This document shows, one piece after another, positions 1-10,389 of a DNA stretch of 64,000 nt. The notes beneath the pieces are model-generated. The model was not told the origin of the DNA. It made no database searches and saw nothing but the letters and a program-made list of their open reading frames with translations. Made by a program: the position numbers and the translations under genes. Location: the NCBI RefSeq assembly GCF_014066305.1, contig NW_023501165.1:62001-126000 (forward strand), in the 5' to 3' direction. Each line of letters opens with the position of its first letter. The stretch's first letter is position 1. The stretch comes from Letharia columbiana (Eukaryota; Ascomycota; Lecanoromycetes; Lecanorales; Parmeliaceae).

Positions 1-1898
1 AAAATACTAGAAAGAAATAAAGATAACGTGTTAATTAGTAGTGTGAATCCTATAATATCTTTTATTATAGTAAAATTTTTCGAATAATAAAATAGCTATA
101 GATATCGAACGATTTTAATTTATTTAAATATATATCGTTCGATATTTCTTCTATAGAGACTTAATTAGCTATAATCGTCGTAGTAGATTCTTCTCTTATA
201 ACGTTATTATAGTAATTTATTATATTAATATAATAGAAATAATAGACTAAGTTTTAGTAGTATTCTTCGCTTATTAAGTAATAATTTAATATAAAATCGT
301 AAAGAGTATATAACGTGAAATCTTAAAGAGTTAAGTCGTATTCTTAATAATAATAACTTTATTATCGCTTAATTTCTTTATAATATTCTTCGTATTTATC
401 TATTATAGTTTCTTCTCTTACTTCTTAATATAGTAGAGATAATAAATTAAATTATAGTAGTATTCTTCGCTTATTAAGTAATAATTTAATATAAAATTAT
501 AAAGAGTATATAACGTGAGATCTTAAAGAGCTAAGTCGTATTCTTAGTATTAGAAGCCTTATTATTACTTAATTTCTTCGTAGTATTCTTCGTATTCGTT
601 TACTATATTAACTTCTCTTATATTAGCTAAGTAAATTAATATAAGATTATAAAGAGTAGATTTATTATATTATTACTACTAATAACTATCTTCGTAATAT
701 TCTTTATAATATTCTTTATATTCGTCTATTATAGATTCTTCTCTTATTTAACTAAATATAAGAGTATCGAGAATAAATATATTTATATTAATAAAATTAA
801 TAGAATTAATAAAATAATAAAAGAAGAATAATTATATAAATAGATGAAAGAATTATTATCTAATTTCAAATACGTCTAGTATAATTATTATATTTAAATA
901 TTAATTTAATTTACTAATAGTAAATTAAACTTTTTAAATTATATTATATAGATTTTATAATATATAAGTAACGCGTAATATAGCTAATAAGTCTTATTAA
1001 AGACTAAGTAGAATTTAAATAAGAGCTAAAAGATAGATTAAAAGAACGTAGACTATCGAAAGAGTTATTATTAAAGAAGTCTATTAATAAATCTTATAAT
1101 AGAGTTTAGAAGCTTCTTCTTAATAATATTTAAAATCTAATACGCGTTAAGAAATTTTAAAATAGAGTAATAAAGAACGAATAAGAGAAGAAAGACGCGT
1201 TTTAGAAAATAGTATTATTAAATTAAAAGATATTATTGCTAGCTTAAAAGAAGTATATAGAAGAGAACGTATTTATTCGAGCTCTTTTTAAGAGCTTTTT
1301 AATACGTTTATAAATAGTAGTAGATAGCTATTAAGCTCGCTTTCGATTATTAACAATAGCGAATTTATAAAGAAATAGTTTAAGAGCGTTAATAGAGGCT
1401 CTAAAAGATGAATAAAGAGAGTATATATATCTTAGACGTTAAATAACCTTTAGACGAGAGGTATCGAGAATAATTATTTTTATAGTAATAGAATTAATAG
1501 AATTAATAAAGTAGTAAAAGATTAATAATTATATAAATAGATAGAAGAATTATTATTCGATTCTAAACGCGTCTAATATAATTAATATAACTATAATATT
1601 TAAATGTTTATTTAATCTATTAATAGTAGGCTAAACTTTATAATTTTTATAGCGTTAGAAAGCGTAAAGCGAGTTTTATAGTTTAAGGAATTATAAAGTA
1701 ATTATATATATCGTAAGCTAAGTACTTTAAAATATAAAATTTCTATATATAAATTTTTAATAAGAGAGATACGAAAGAGTTATTAAGCTAACTTAGTCGG
1801 TTTAATTAAAAAGCGTATAGAACTTAAATTTATAATTAACTATATATATAAATTTAAAATTTTTAAGCTTAGTTTTATCTTATTCTTTTATATCTAGT
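1..1898 (-). mobile_element. Long Helitron-like element, cut by window edge
   Basis: Minus-strand RIP-degraded copy of the long Helitron-like form whose cleanest copy is at 29,704-31,993. The head end near 1,850-1,898 matches the reverse complement of the other heads. About 300-720 contains three diverged units of the internal tandem array, each with the same core (a run reading like ttaagtcgtattcttaat). The 3' hairpin end lies off the left edge. Confidence 0.7.
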
Positions 1899-2824
1899 TA
1901 TTATAGAATTTTAATAAGAAGTAGATATTTTAATATTACGTCGAATTTATCGAATTTAAAAAATCTATATTTTCTAGTAAACTGCGTTTTCTAGTAATAA
2001 TAGATAGACGTAATCGACTTTAGAGATTTACTTAAGTACTTCTTCGATAGTAATTAGATTAAGTCGTAGGCGTTCTTATTAAAAGTTAATCTTTATAACT
2101 ATTATATCGCGACGTTATATATAATTATAAGGTTATTAATACGTAAGATAAGAAGATCGAGAGAAATCGTTCTATAGAATATAGCTTCTTTTTTAAATTT
2201 CTCTATAAGTCTCTTAATTATCTCTTTATACTTATTAACGAATATAATATATCTTAAGATAATACGAGTATAAAGAGTTTAAGCTATTCGAATTAGAGTA
2301 TTATCGATCTCGTTTCTAATATTAAGTAATAAGATAATATAAAGATCGATTAGAATTTAATCTACGAGAAGCTATATACGCTAGAGACTTTCGAAATAAT
2401 ATAGATTATATTTTCTAGCGATATCGAAGAAAAAGAGATTATAAAGTATTTGAAAATCGTTATAAGAGATATTAAATTTATCGCGAGCTTAATTAATAGC
2501 TATAAGCTCGATAGTAATCTCTATATATAAGAAGTATATAATAAGATAAGTAAATAGAGGAACGTTTAATAAGAATAGAAAAGTCGATATTATAGTATAT
2601 ACTTTTTATATTAAATAAGAAAAAGAAGATAGATTAGAGAAATTTAGATAGTATTAATTATAAAGAAGAAAGAGAAGAGAGTAAGTTAAAGAAGTAGAAG
2701 GTTTCGATTTAAGTAATAAGAAGAGAAAAGTAAATAGACTTAAAAAGTTAAAAATAGACTAAAAATGTTTATATAGAAGTAAGAATAAAATCGAAGCTAG
2801 ATACGATATTCGTAATGTTTAGAG
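1899..2824 (+). pseudogene. Decayed coding relic, function unknown
   Basis: From about 2,099 to 2,760 one plus-strand frame reads as a continuous charged protein in which stops fall only at TAA/TAG, as RIP of Gln or Trp codons would give. The part near 2,430-2,500 is most protein-like, and the tail is rich in Lys, Arg and Glu. No family was recognised. It lies between a Helitron-like head and an LTR, so it may be the remains of another transposon or of a host gene. Frame openness is weak evidence in such AT-rich DNA. Confidence 0.35.
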
Positions 2825-4213
2825 TATTACGAGCGTATTCTTAATATACCTCTTAGCTCTATAACTAGCGAGCCTTAACGAAGATATTCTCTATTATATT
2901 ACCTTCTTTTCATATATATAATTCGATAGCCTTATTATTCTCGTTCTATCTTACTTATATTAATATCGTATCTATACTAGTTCTAATATTATAATAAAGC
3001 TTCTTTATACTTTCTTAACGAAGAGAAATTTAAATAAATATACTCGAGAATAGTAGAGTTTAAATAGTTATTAAATATTTTACTTTCTATTTAAAGTAAG
3101 CGACTAAATCTAATAAAGAAAATACTAGATATTTCTATTATATAGAAGTCTTATTATATATATAAATTATAAATTACTTATATTATTCGAAAGAATCTAT
3201 ATTAAATAATCTATATTATTAACGATAGCTTAATTTATTAAAAAACGACTCCTTTATATCGAATATAAGAAATCCTTCTCCGCTTCGCATCGATCTCTTC
3301 GCTTCGTTCTTATCTATATTTAATATATTATAAATTCTTTAAATTCACCTATATTAATATTAAGATATCTTTCTTTATATCGTCGATTATCTATATATCG
3401 CGACTAGCTTTATCTTATATACGACGATCTATATAATAAATAAATACTCTTATACTTATAGTAAGTCTACTATAATAATAGTAAACGTTCGATCTCTTTA
3501 CTAAGTATATCGATAATATACTTATAATAAGTCTACTATAATAGCGATAGAAATAGATTTAATAAAACGATTACGATTTAATCTCTTTATTAAGTATATC
3601 GATAATATATATAATAAGCCTACTATTAAATAACATTTAATATATTCGATTCTTTTCTTATCTTTCTATTAAATCTACGAATTAGTAATAAGTCGAGATA
3701 AAGAATGAAATAAATAAATTTAATAGTAAGAGTATAGAAGATATAGGATAAATCTATAGTAAAGCTCTCAGGCTAGGCTGTTAACAGGTGTTGAAGAATA
3801 ATATATATACGTTAGATTTTCTTTAATTCTATCGAAGAACTATAATAACAAGGCTGGATTAAAGAAGAACTTGGGGAATCTTGCTGGCACGCAGGTAAGA
3901 TATAGCCAATATCTCCAGAATCTCTCTGCAAATCGTCTCCGGTCGAGGCCTATACGGACTATGAATGTTTGGAGACACAGGGCAATCGATGGGCGCCGGT
4001 CTACCAGCCATGGGGGCCATGGCTATTGAGAGAGGGGGGTAGTGTTACGAGCGTACCCTTGACACACCACTCAGCCCTATGGCTAGCGGGCCTTGGCGGA
4101 GGCATCTCCTACTTTATCATGCCTCCTTCCCACATACATAGTTCGGTAGCCTTATTATCCTCGTTCTACCTCACCCATACTGGTATCGTATCGCACCTAT
4201 GCTGGTCCTGACA
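2825..4213 (+). mobile_element. Short non-autonomous LTR retrotransposon, copy A
   Basis: LTRs at 2,825-2,988 (heavily RIPed) and 4,043-4,213 (nearly intact, starts TGTTACGAGCG, ends CCTGACA) flank about 1.05 kb of interior. A purine tract (gagagaggggggtag) directly precedes the 3' LTR, as expected of a polypurine primer. No gag or pol frame is visible, so it resembles a TRIM or other non-autonomous element. Its LTR and the sequence after the 5' LTR match the chromodomain Gypsy elements at 41,977 and 60,738, so that family probably supplied its enzymes. RIP is heavy in the 5' two thirds and light from about 3,770. Confidence 0.8.
4025..4042 (+). other. Polypurine tract of copy A
   Basis: A G-rich purine run ending in GGGGGGTAG abuts the TG of the 3' LTR at 4,043. 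The mirrored copy (cccccccc tract at 4,259-4,277) serves the minus-strand neighbour. This position defines LTR orientation for the whole family. Confidence 0.75.
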
Positions 4214-4216
4214 TTT

Positions 4217-5385
4217 AGCCATAGGGCTGAGGGGTGTGTCAAGGGTACGCTCGTAACACTACCCCCCCCTCTCAATAGCCATGGCCCCCATGGCTGGTAG
4301 ACCGGAGATGCACGCCCATTGCTTGCCCTGTGTCTCCAAATATCTATAGTCCGTGTAGGCCTCGACCGGAGACGATTTGCCGCATGTCCGAGGTTTTGCC
4401 GGATCGCATGCTGGTCTTGACTGTGCCATCCATGCCTGCTATACCTATATTGTCCTGCAGAGATCCTGGAGATATTGATCATATCTTACCTGCGTACTAG
4501 TAAGATTCTCCGAGTCCTTCTTCTTATCCAGTCTTCTTGCTATAGTCCTTCGATAGAATTAAAGAAAATCCAACGTATACATGAGTTATCCTTCAACACC
4601 TGTTAGCAGCCTGGCCTGGGAGCTTCACTGTAGATTTGCCCTATATCTCCCATGCTCTTGCCATTAAGTCCATCCTCCACTTCATCCTTTATCTTAACTC
4701 TGTCGATTCGTAGGTGTGGTAGGGAGGTAGATGATAAGAATCGAATGTGTTGAATGCCATTTGGTAGTAGGCTTTACTATATGTGTTGTCGATATGCTTA
4801 GTAAAGAGGTCGAATTATAGTCGTTTCGCCGGGTCTATTCCCATCGCCATTATAGCAGGCTCACTATGTGTGTTATCGATATACCCAATAAAGAGGTCGT
4901 ACGTTTGCTGCCATTGTAGCAGGCTCACTGTGATATATAGGGGTATTTATGATGATTTCTTTCTACTATCAATTCGCTAGTCGTACGAATGGTCCCTGTG
5001 TCTTATTTATCCCTCGCCCACAGTTTTGGCGAGGCCGTTCCGCTGTCACACTGTGCTCTTTGAAATCGAGTTACCCGTCTAGTGAACTTACCTAGGAATA
5101 CGATGTTACTAAAGCCTCTGCTAGCGTATTTCTTTGAATTCGTCCGCTAATTCGAATGGAGTGTGTTCGATTACGTTTCTCTTCGCCGGGTATACGAAGA
5201 AGCCTTATTATAATATTAAGACTAGTATAGATACGATACGATATTAGTATAGGTGAGATAGATCTAGAATAATAAGGCTATCGAACTATATAAGTGGAAA
5301 GAAGATATAATATAGTAGAAGATGTCTTCATTAAGGCTCGCTAGCTATAGGGCTAAGTAATATATTAAGAATACGCTCGTAATAT
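4217..5385 (-). mobile_element. Short non-autonomous LTR retrotransposon, copy B
   Basis: Minus-strand copy of the element at 2,825-4,213. The 5' LTR is 5,214-5,385. The interior runs down to the polypurine tract at 4,277-4,259, and only about 42 bp of 3' LTR remain (4,217-4,258) where it meets copy A tail to tail. The interior aligns with that of A throughout, including two neighbouring similar motifs near 4,780-4,930. The part 4,230-5,100 is hardly touched by RIP, whereas 5,110-5,385 is heavily mutated. No coding capacity was recognised; short open frames here are shadows. Confidence 0.78.
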
Positions 5386-5668
5386 AGAGAATCGATCGTT
5401 TAAATTACTAGTTAAAAAAATATAATATAATATAATATATTAATCTATTATATTATACTCTAAATAAGTAAAGATCTATAAATTAAATTTATAGAGTTGA
5501 ATTTTTCTAAGTTAAATCGAACTCTAATCGCTTACTATACGTTTTTAATTTATATATAGATATATATATACGAAGAGAGACGCGCTAAGATTTAATTAGA
5601 AAGATATATCGAATATAAAGAATTAATTCGTAATAATTGCCTATAAAAAATAGAGAAAGAATATATTA

Positions 5669-6695
5669 GAGAGTTTCAGACTACTTTTTTTTCGCGTAAT
5701 ACTTTTAGATTTTTAGACTTTTAGTAATTTGCTACCGAAATGTGGTGGTAAATTACTAAAAGTCTAAAAATCTAAAAGTACCACGTCTGAAAATAATGGG
5801 ACTTCGAAGTGCCTTTTTTTTAATTTAATGGTTTTTTTAGTCGTGGTTTTTTAATAGATTCTATAGATCTAGTAGCTAAATAAGACTATTCTATTACTTC
5901 TACTACTATTACTATTACTATTACTACTTATTAATAGTATTATTACTACTATTATAATTCTTTATATATTTATATTCTTCTTAATATCTTCTATCCTTCT
6001 TAATACCTTTTAGTCTTCTTAATAACGCGAAAAAAGCCCTCTAGGTTTATCCCCGAAGGCTATTAATAGTAGTCTTACGGAGGCTCTACGATAGGCCTAT
6101 AAAGGCCCTACGGGGTTCCCGCGGGCAGATATTTAGATTTAAATAGAGGTATCTAACTATTAAGCGTAGATACTCTCGAAACTATACTTTTTAGCTAAAT
6201 TACTAATAAAAAGTACTACTAATACCTCTCTAGCATCAAAGTATTAAGAAAGAATACTACTCGCCCAGTCGAATTTAGATATAAGAGTTCTTAGTTTCAT
6301 ATAGCGTTCCTCCATAAAGGCCTTATAAACTACTAGTCATTTTCTCGTTTTAGAATATCTTCTACTAGGTCTTCTAAGGCTAATAAGAAAGAGATTAAAT
6401 ATCTTATATCTCTATATCTTCTTATTAGATAAGCGAGATATAGTTATTAATAGTAGAAATAATAGCTAATAATAGTATTAAGTAGAATACTCTATAACTA
6501 TATACGAAGAAAACTACGAAGTATTCTCGAAAGCTAGAGCTAGGGCTATATATAGTAAATCTATTATAAAATTATAGAAATAACCTTATTTTTATATGTG
6601 AGGTCTTTAGATATTTAGGCCTTCTAAAAAAACTACTACTAAAAGTCTAAAAACCTGAAAAAACCTATAAAAAAAAAAAGTAGTCTAAAACTCCC
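5669..6695. mobile_element. TIR DNA element, about 1.03 kb
   Basis: Terminal inverted repeats: left GAGAGTTTCAGACTAC plus a T-run; right, read inverted, GGGAGTTTTAGACTAC plus a T-run, with similarity continuing about 70 bp. It interrupts a Helitron-like element whose uninterrupted form is at about 55,550, and joining the flanks restores that sequence. A 4-bp duplication TATT is possible but a mutated base makes it uncertain. No transposase frame is seen, so it is probably non-autonomous. RIP is lighter at its left end. Confidence 0.72.
5701..5779. repeat. Perfect 30-bp inverted repeat with 19-bp loop
   Basis: The arm at 5,701-5,730 is the exact reverse complement of 5,750-5,779. The loop contains ctaccgaaatgtggtgg. 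Transcribed, it would form a strong hairpin. It lies inside the left subterminal part of the 1.03-kb TIR element. Confidence 0.9.
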
Positions 6696-7419
6696 TATTC
6701 TTATAGTAAGGAGTATCGAAATATCGAAAAAAAAAAGAATAACGTATTAATTAGTGGTGTGAATTTCATAATATCTTCTATCGTAGTAAAATTTTTCGAA
6801 TAATAAAATAGCTATAGATATCGAACGATTTCAATTTATTTAAATATATATCGTTTCGAAGTAATAATTTAATATGAAATCGTAGAGAGTATATAACGTG
6901 AGATCTTAAAGAGTTAAGTCGTATTCTTAACGATAATAATCTTATTACCGCTTAGTTTCTTCGTAGTATTCTTTATAGTATTCTCCGTAGTATTCTCCGT
7001 AGTATTCTTCGTATTTATCTATTATAGTTTCTTCTCTTACTTCTTAATATAATAGAGATAATAGATTAAGTTATAGTAGTATTCTTCGCTTACTAAGTAG
7101 TAGTTTAATATAGAATTATAAAGAGTATATAACGTAGAATCTTAGAGAGTTAAGCCGTATTCTTAACGATAATAATCTTATTATCGCTTAGTTTCTTCGT
7201 AGTATTCTCTATAATATTCTTCGTAGTATTCTTTATATTTATCTATTATAGTTTCTTCTCTTACTTTTTAATATAGTAGAAATAATAGATTAAGTTATAG
7301 TAGTATTCTTCGCTTACTAAGTAATAATTTAATATAGAATTATAAAGAGTATATAACGTGAAATCTTAAAGAGTTAAGTTATATTCTTAGTACTAAGATC
7401 TTATTATCGCTTAATTTTC

Positions 7420-8030
7420 TAAAGTTTCTATATTTAAAAGTATTCTCGTTATTATTCTAATTAACGACTCGATAAATTTAATATAATAGCTATTATTATT
7501 ATAGCTACTATTATTATAACTATAACTATTATAGCTATTACTATTATAGTTATCTCTATTATAATTATTTCTATTATAGTTATCTCTATTATAACTATTT
7601 ATTATAACTATTACTATTATAACTATCTACTATAACTATTACTATTATAACTATTATTATTATAACTATTACTATTATAGCTATTACTATTATAGCTATT
7701 ATTATTATAATTATTATTAAAATAATAAATAATAGTAATTATAATAGTAATAGCTATAATAGTAATAGCTATTAAAATATTAGATATATAATATATAAAA
7801 TAAACGAATTAATTCTTTAAAATCTCTTTAAGACTAGATTTTAAATATAGTATAAAATTAGATAACTAAAAAATATAATAATTAAAATACGCGAGAATTA
7901 TATTTCGATAATAGTTATAGTAATAATAGTTATAATAGTAATAGTTATAGTAGTAATAATTATTATATCGAATTTATCGAGATTTTAATTAGAATAATAA
8001 CGAGAATACTTCTAAATATAGAAATTCTAG
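7420..8030. mobile_element. Foldback element with satellite arms, copy 1
   Basis: The inverted ends (about 60-80 bp, sharing tttctatatttaaaagtat) enclose a 15-bp minisatellite (attactattatagct-like) that runs one way from about 7,480 and in inverted sense near 7,715-7,765 and 7,905-7,970. A non-repetitive core lies at 7,766-7,900. The core and ends recur at 35,722-36,333 and the core recurs at 14,143-14,306. No coding content. Confidence 0.65.
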
Positions 8031-8047
8031 TCGAGATATCTTATATA

Positions 8048-9593
8048 TTAATATATATAATAGAATAAGAAAGAATTAAGCTATAAAATCTTAAATTTAT
8101 ATATATAGCTAATTATAAATTTAGAGTTACTACGCTCTTTAGTTAGATTAACTAAGTTAGCCCGCTAGCTCTCTCGAGCTTTCTTATTAAAAATTTATAT
8201 ATAGAAGTTTTATACTCTAAAATAACTAGCTCTCTACGAATACTATTACTTTATAATTTCGTAAATTATAGAGCTTAATTTACGCTTTCTAACGATATAA
8301 AAATTTTAAAGTTTAGTCTACTATTAGTGAATTAAATAAATATTTAAATATAATAGTTATATTAAACGCGTTCGAGATCGAATAATAATTCTTCTATTTA
8401 TTTATATAACTATTATTCTTCTATTACTTTATTAATTCTATTAATTTTATTAATATAAATATAATCGTTCTCGATACTCCTCGCGAAAATATTACTAAAC
8501 GCTTTAGATATATATACTTCTTTTACTCGCCTCTTAAAGTCTCTATTAACGCGAATTCGCTATTACTAGTAATCGAGGTCGTAAGCGAGCTTAATAGCTA
8601 TTTACTACTACTTATAAACGCGTTAGAAAGCTCTTAAAAAGAGCTCGAACGGATTTATAGCTATTGTCTTCTTTATATACTTTATTTACTCGATTAGTCG
8701 CTTAATTAATACTATTTATTCTATTAGCTTAGTAATCTACTTAATTAAATCGTTAATTAATTATTTAATTATTTACTTAGTTAGTTACTTAGCTAATTAC
8801 TTAATTTAATACTCTATAAAAGAAGAAGTAAGAGAAGAAATTATAATAGATAAATACGGAGAATACTACGGAGAATACTATAAAGAATATTACGGAGAAA
8901 TTAAGCGGTAATAAGACTATTATCGTTAAGAATACGACTTAGCTCTCTAAGATTTTACGTTATATTAGTTATTTACTTAGTTAACTACTTAGCTAGCTAC
9001 TTAATCTAATACTTTATAAGAGAAGAAATAAGAGAAGAAATTATAATAGATAAATACGAAGAATATTACGAAGAATACTATAAAGAATATTATAAAAAAA
9101 CTAAGCGGTAATAAAACTATTATCGTTAAGAATACGACTTAGCTCTCTAAGATTCTACGTTATATACTCTCTAATATATATTTAAATAAATTAAAATTAT
9201 TCGATATCTATAGCTATTTTATTATTCGAAAGATTTTACTACGATAGAAGATATTATAAGATTTACACTACTAATTAATATATTATCTTTATTTCTTTTC
9301 GATATTTTAATACTTCTTATTATAAGAATATAATCTTTCTCTATTTTTTATAGATAATTATTACGAATTAATTCTTTATACTTAATATATCTTTCTAATT
9401 AAGTCTAAACGCGTCTATCTTCGTATATATATATCTATATATTATATAGATTAAATTAATTTTATAGTAGTAAAAGTAGGTTAAAAACGTATAGTAAGCG
9501 ATTAGAGTTCGATTTAACTTAGAACTAGAGCTAAAATTCGATTTAACTTAGAAAAATTTAACTTTATAAATTTAATTTATAGATTTTAATTTA
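8048..9593 (+). mobile_element. Long Helitron-like element (+), RIPed
   Basis: Aligns with the young copy at 29,704 over head, central part and tail. The start is a RIPed TC (TT) after an A, and the end is before a T. It carries two units of the internal tandem array (near 8,900 and 9,110) against five to six in the young copy. About 8,690-8,830 holds Gln/Leu heptad-like repeats readable on the minus strand, probably a captured coiled-coil fragment. Confidence 0.7.
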
Positions 9594-9613
9594 TATATTA
9601 TAATATAATATAA

Positions 9614-10228
9614 CGAGTAAAGATTTAAGAATTAAATTCATAATCATTTTTTTAAATTAGGGCTGTCGAGTAAATTTTAATAAGCGATCTTTAATAAGCG
9701 ATATCTGAATTTCTTATCTATAAATATCTATAAGACTAAATTTAGTAATTCTTTTTTTATCTGAAAGCCCATATTACGTTCTATAATTTAAATAAAATAT
9801 CTTAAAAATTTAATAGAAAATAAAAAAGTTATTCTAAAATCAAATAATGTGTATCTATTTTTTAATTAGAGCTGTGGAGCGAACTTTAATAAGCGATATT
9901 TAAATTCCTTACGCTTTAATAATTATAAGACTAAATTTAGAAATTCTTTTTTTTATCTAAAAGCTTATATTTCGTTCTATAATTTAAAAAAAAATCTTAA
10001 AATTTTAATAGAAAAAAAAAGTTATTCTATATGTTAATAACGTATATCTATTTTTTCGATAGATAACGTATATCTATTTTTTTAATAGTTACGAACGCTA
10101 ATTTATTTACCCGCGATAAGTTAGTCGATCTAATTAAAGAGCGTAGCGAACTCGAATTTATAATTAATTATATATATAAATTTAAGATTTTTAAGCTTAA
10201 CTCTATCTTATTCTTTTATATATATTAA
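9614..10228 (-). mobile_element. Short Helitron-like element (-)
   Basis: Preceded by A and followed by T, with no duplication. The hairpin end reads CGAGTAAAG inward. The interior is two diverged halves of about 270 bp each containing the t-run/ctattaaaattt block. Matches the young copy at 27,857-28,452. Confidence 0.75.
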
Positions 10229-10389
10229 TACTATAGATATATTATATTATAGAATATCCCGTTAAGATCTCGAACTTATATTAGAAAAATAAAATAATAT
10301 TTAACTCTACTTATATTATACTCGAGTACGGTATAATATTACTTAATATAAAATATTTTATAAAATATATTATATCTTTTCGACTAGTA

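Larger units (their letters stand above)
5465..7419 (-). mobile_element. Long Helitron-like element, interrupted
   Basis: The hairpin end begins right after an A at 5,464. The sequence matches the minus-strand copy at 55,297-57,174 through 5,668, is interrupted to 6,695, and then resumes. Three diverged units of the internal tandem array follow near 6,880-7,400. The head is missing where the foldback element at 7,420 begins. Confidence 0.68.
5406..10389. mobile_element. TIR element with 8-bp-TSD-type ends, filled with nested insertions
   Basis: The left end at 5,406 (TACTAGTTAAAAAAATATAA) and the right end at 10,389 (ATATCTTTTCGACTAGTA) match the terminal inverted repeats of the complete copy at 35,525-36,519. 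The intervening sequence is two Helitron-like elements in opposite orientation, a TIR element, a satellite-bearing foldback and a third, short Helitron-like element. The host element resurfaces briefly at 9,594-9,613 and again at 10,229-10,389. The flanking octamers (gtttaaat, aatgaaat) do not match perfectly, so integrity of the pair is an inference. Confidence 0.55.

Noticed and set aside
3969..4482. Two overlapping-strand ORFs (80 and 103 codons) with nearly the same peptide
   Set aside because: They are the two arms of the A/B tail-to-tail LTR elements read on opposite strands, crossing LTR and polypurine tract; not genes.
4783..4980. 65-codon plus-strand ORF
   Set aside because: Antisense to the interior of copy B, no homologous frame conserved in copies A or C.
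7480..7970. CRISPR-like array
   Set aside because: Unit is a 15-bp minisatellite without spacers, in a eukaryotic genome.
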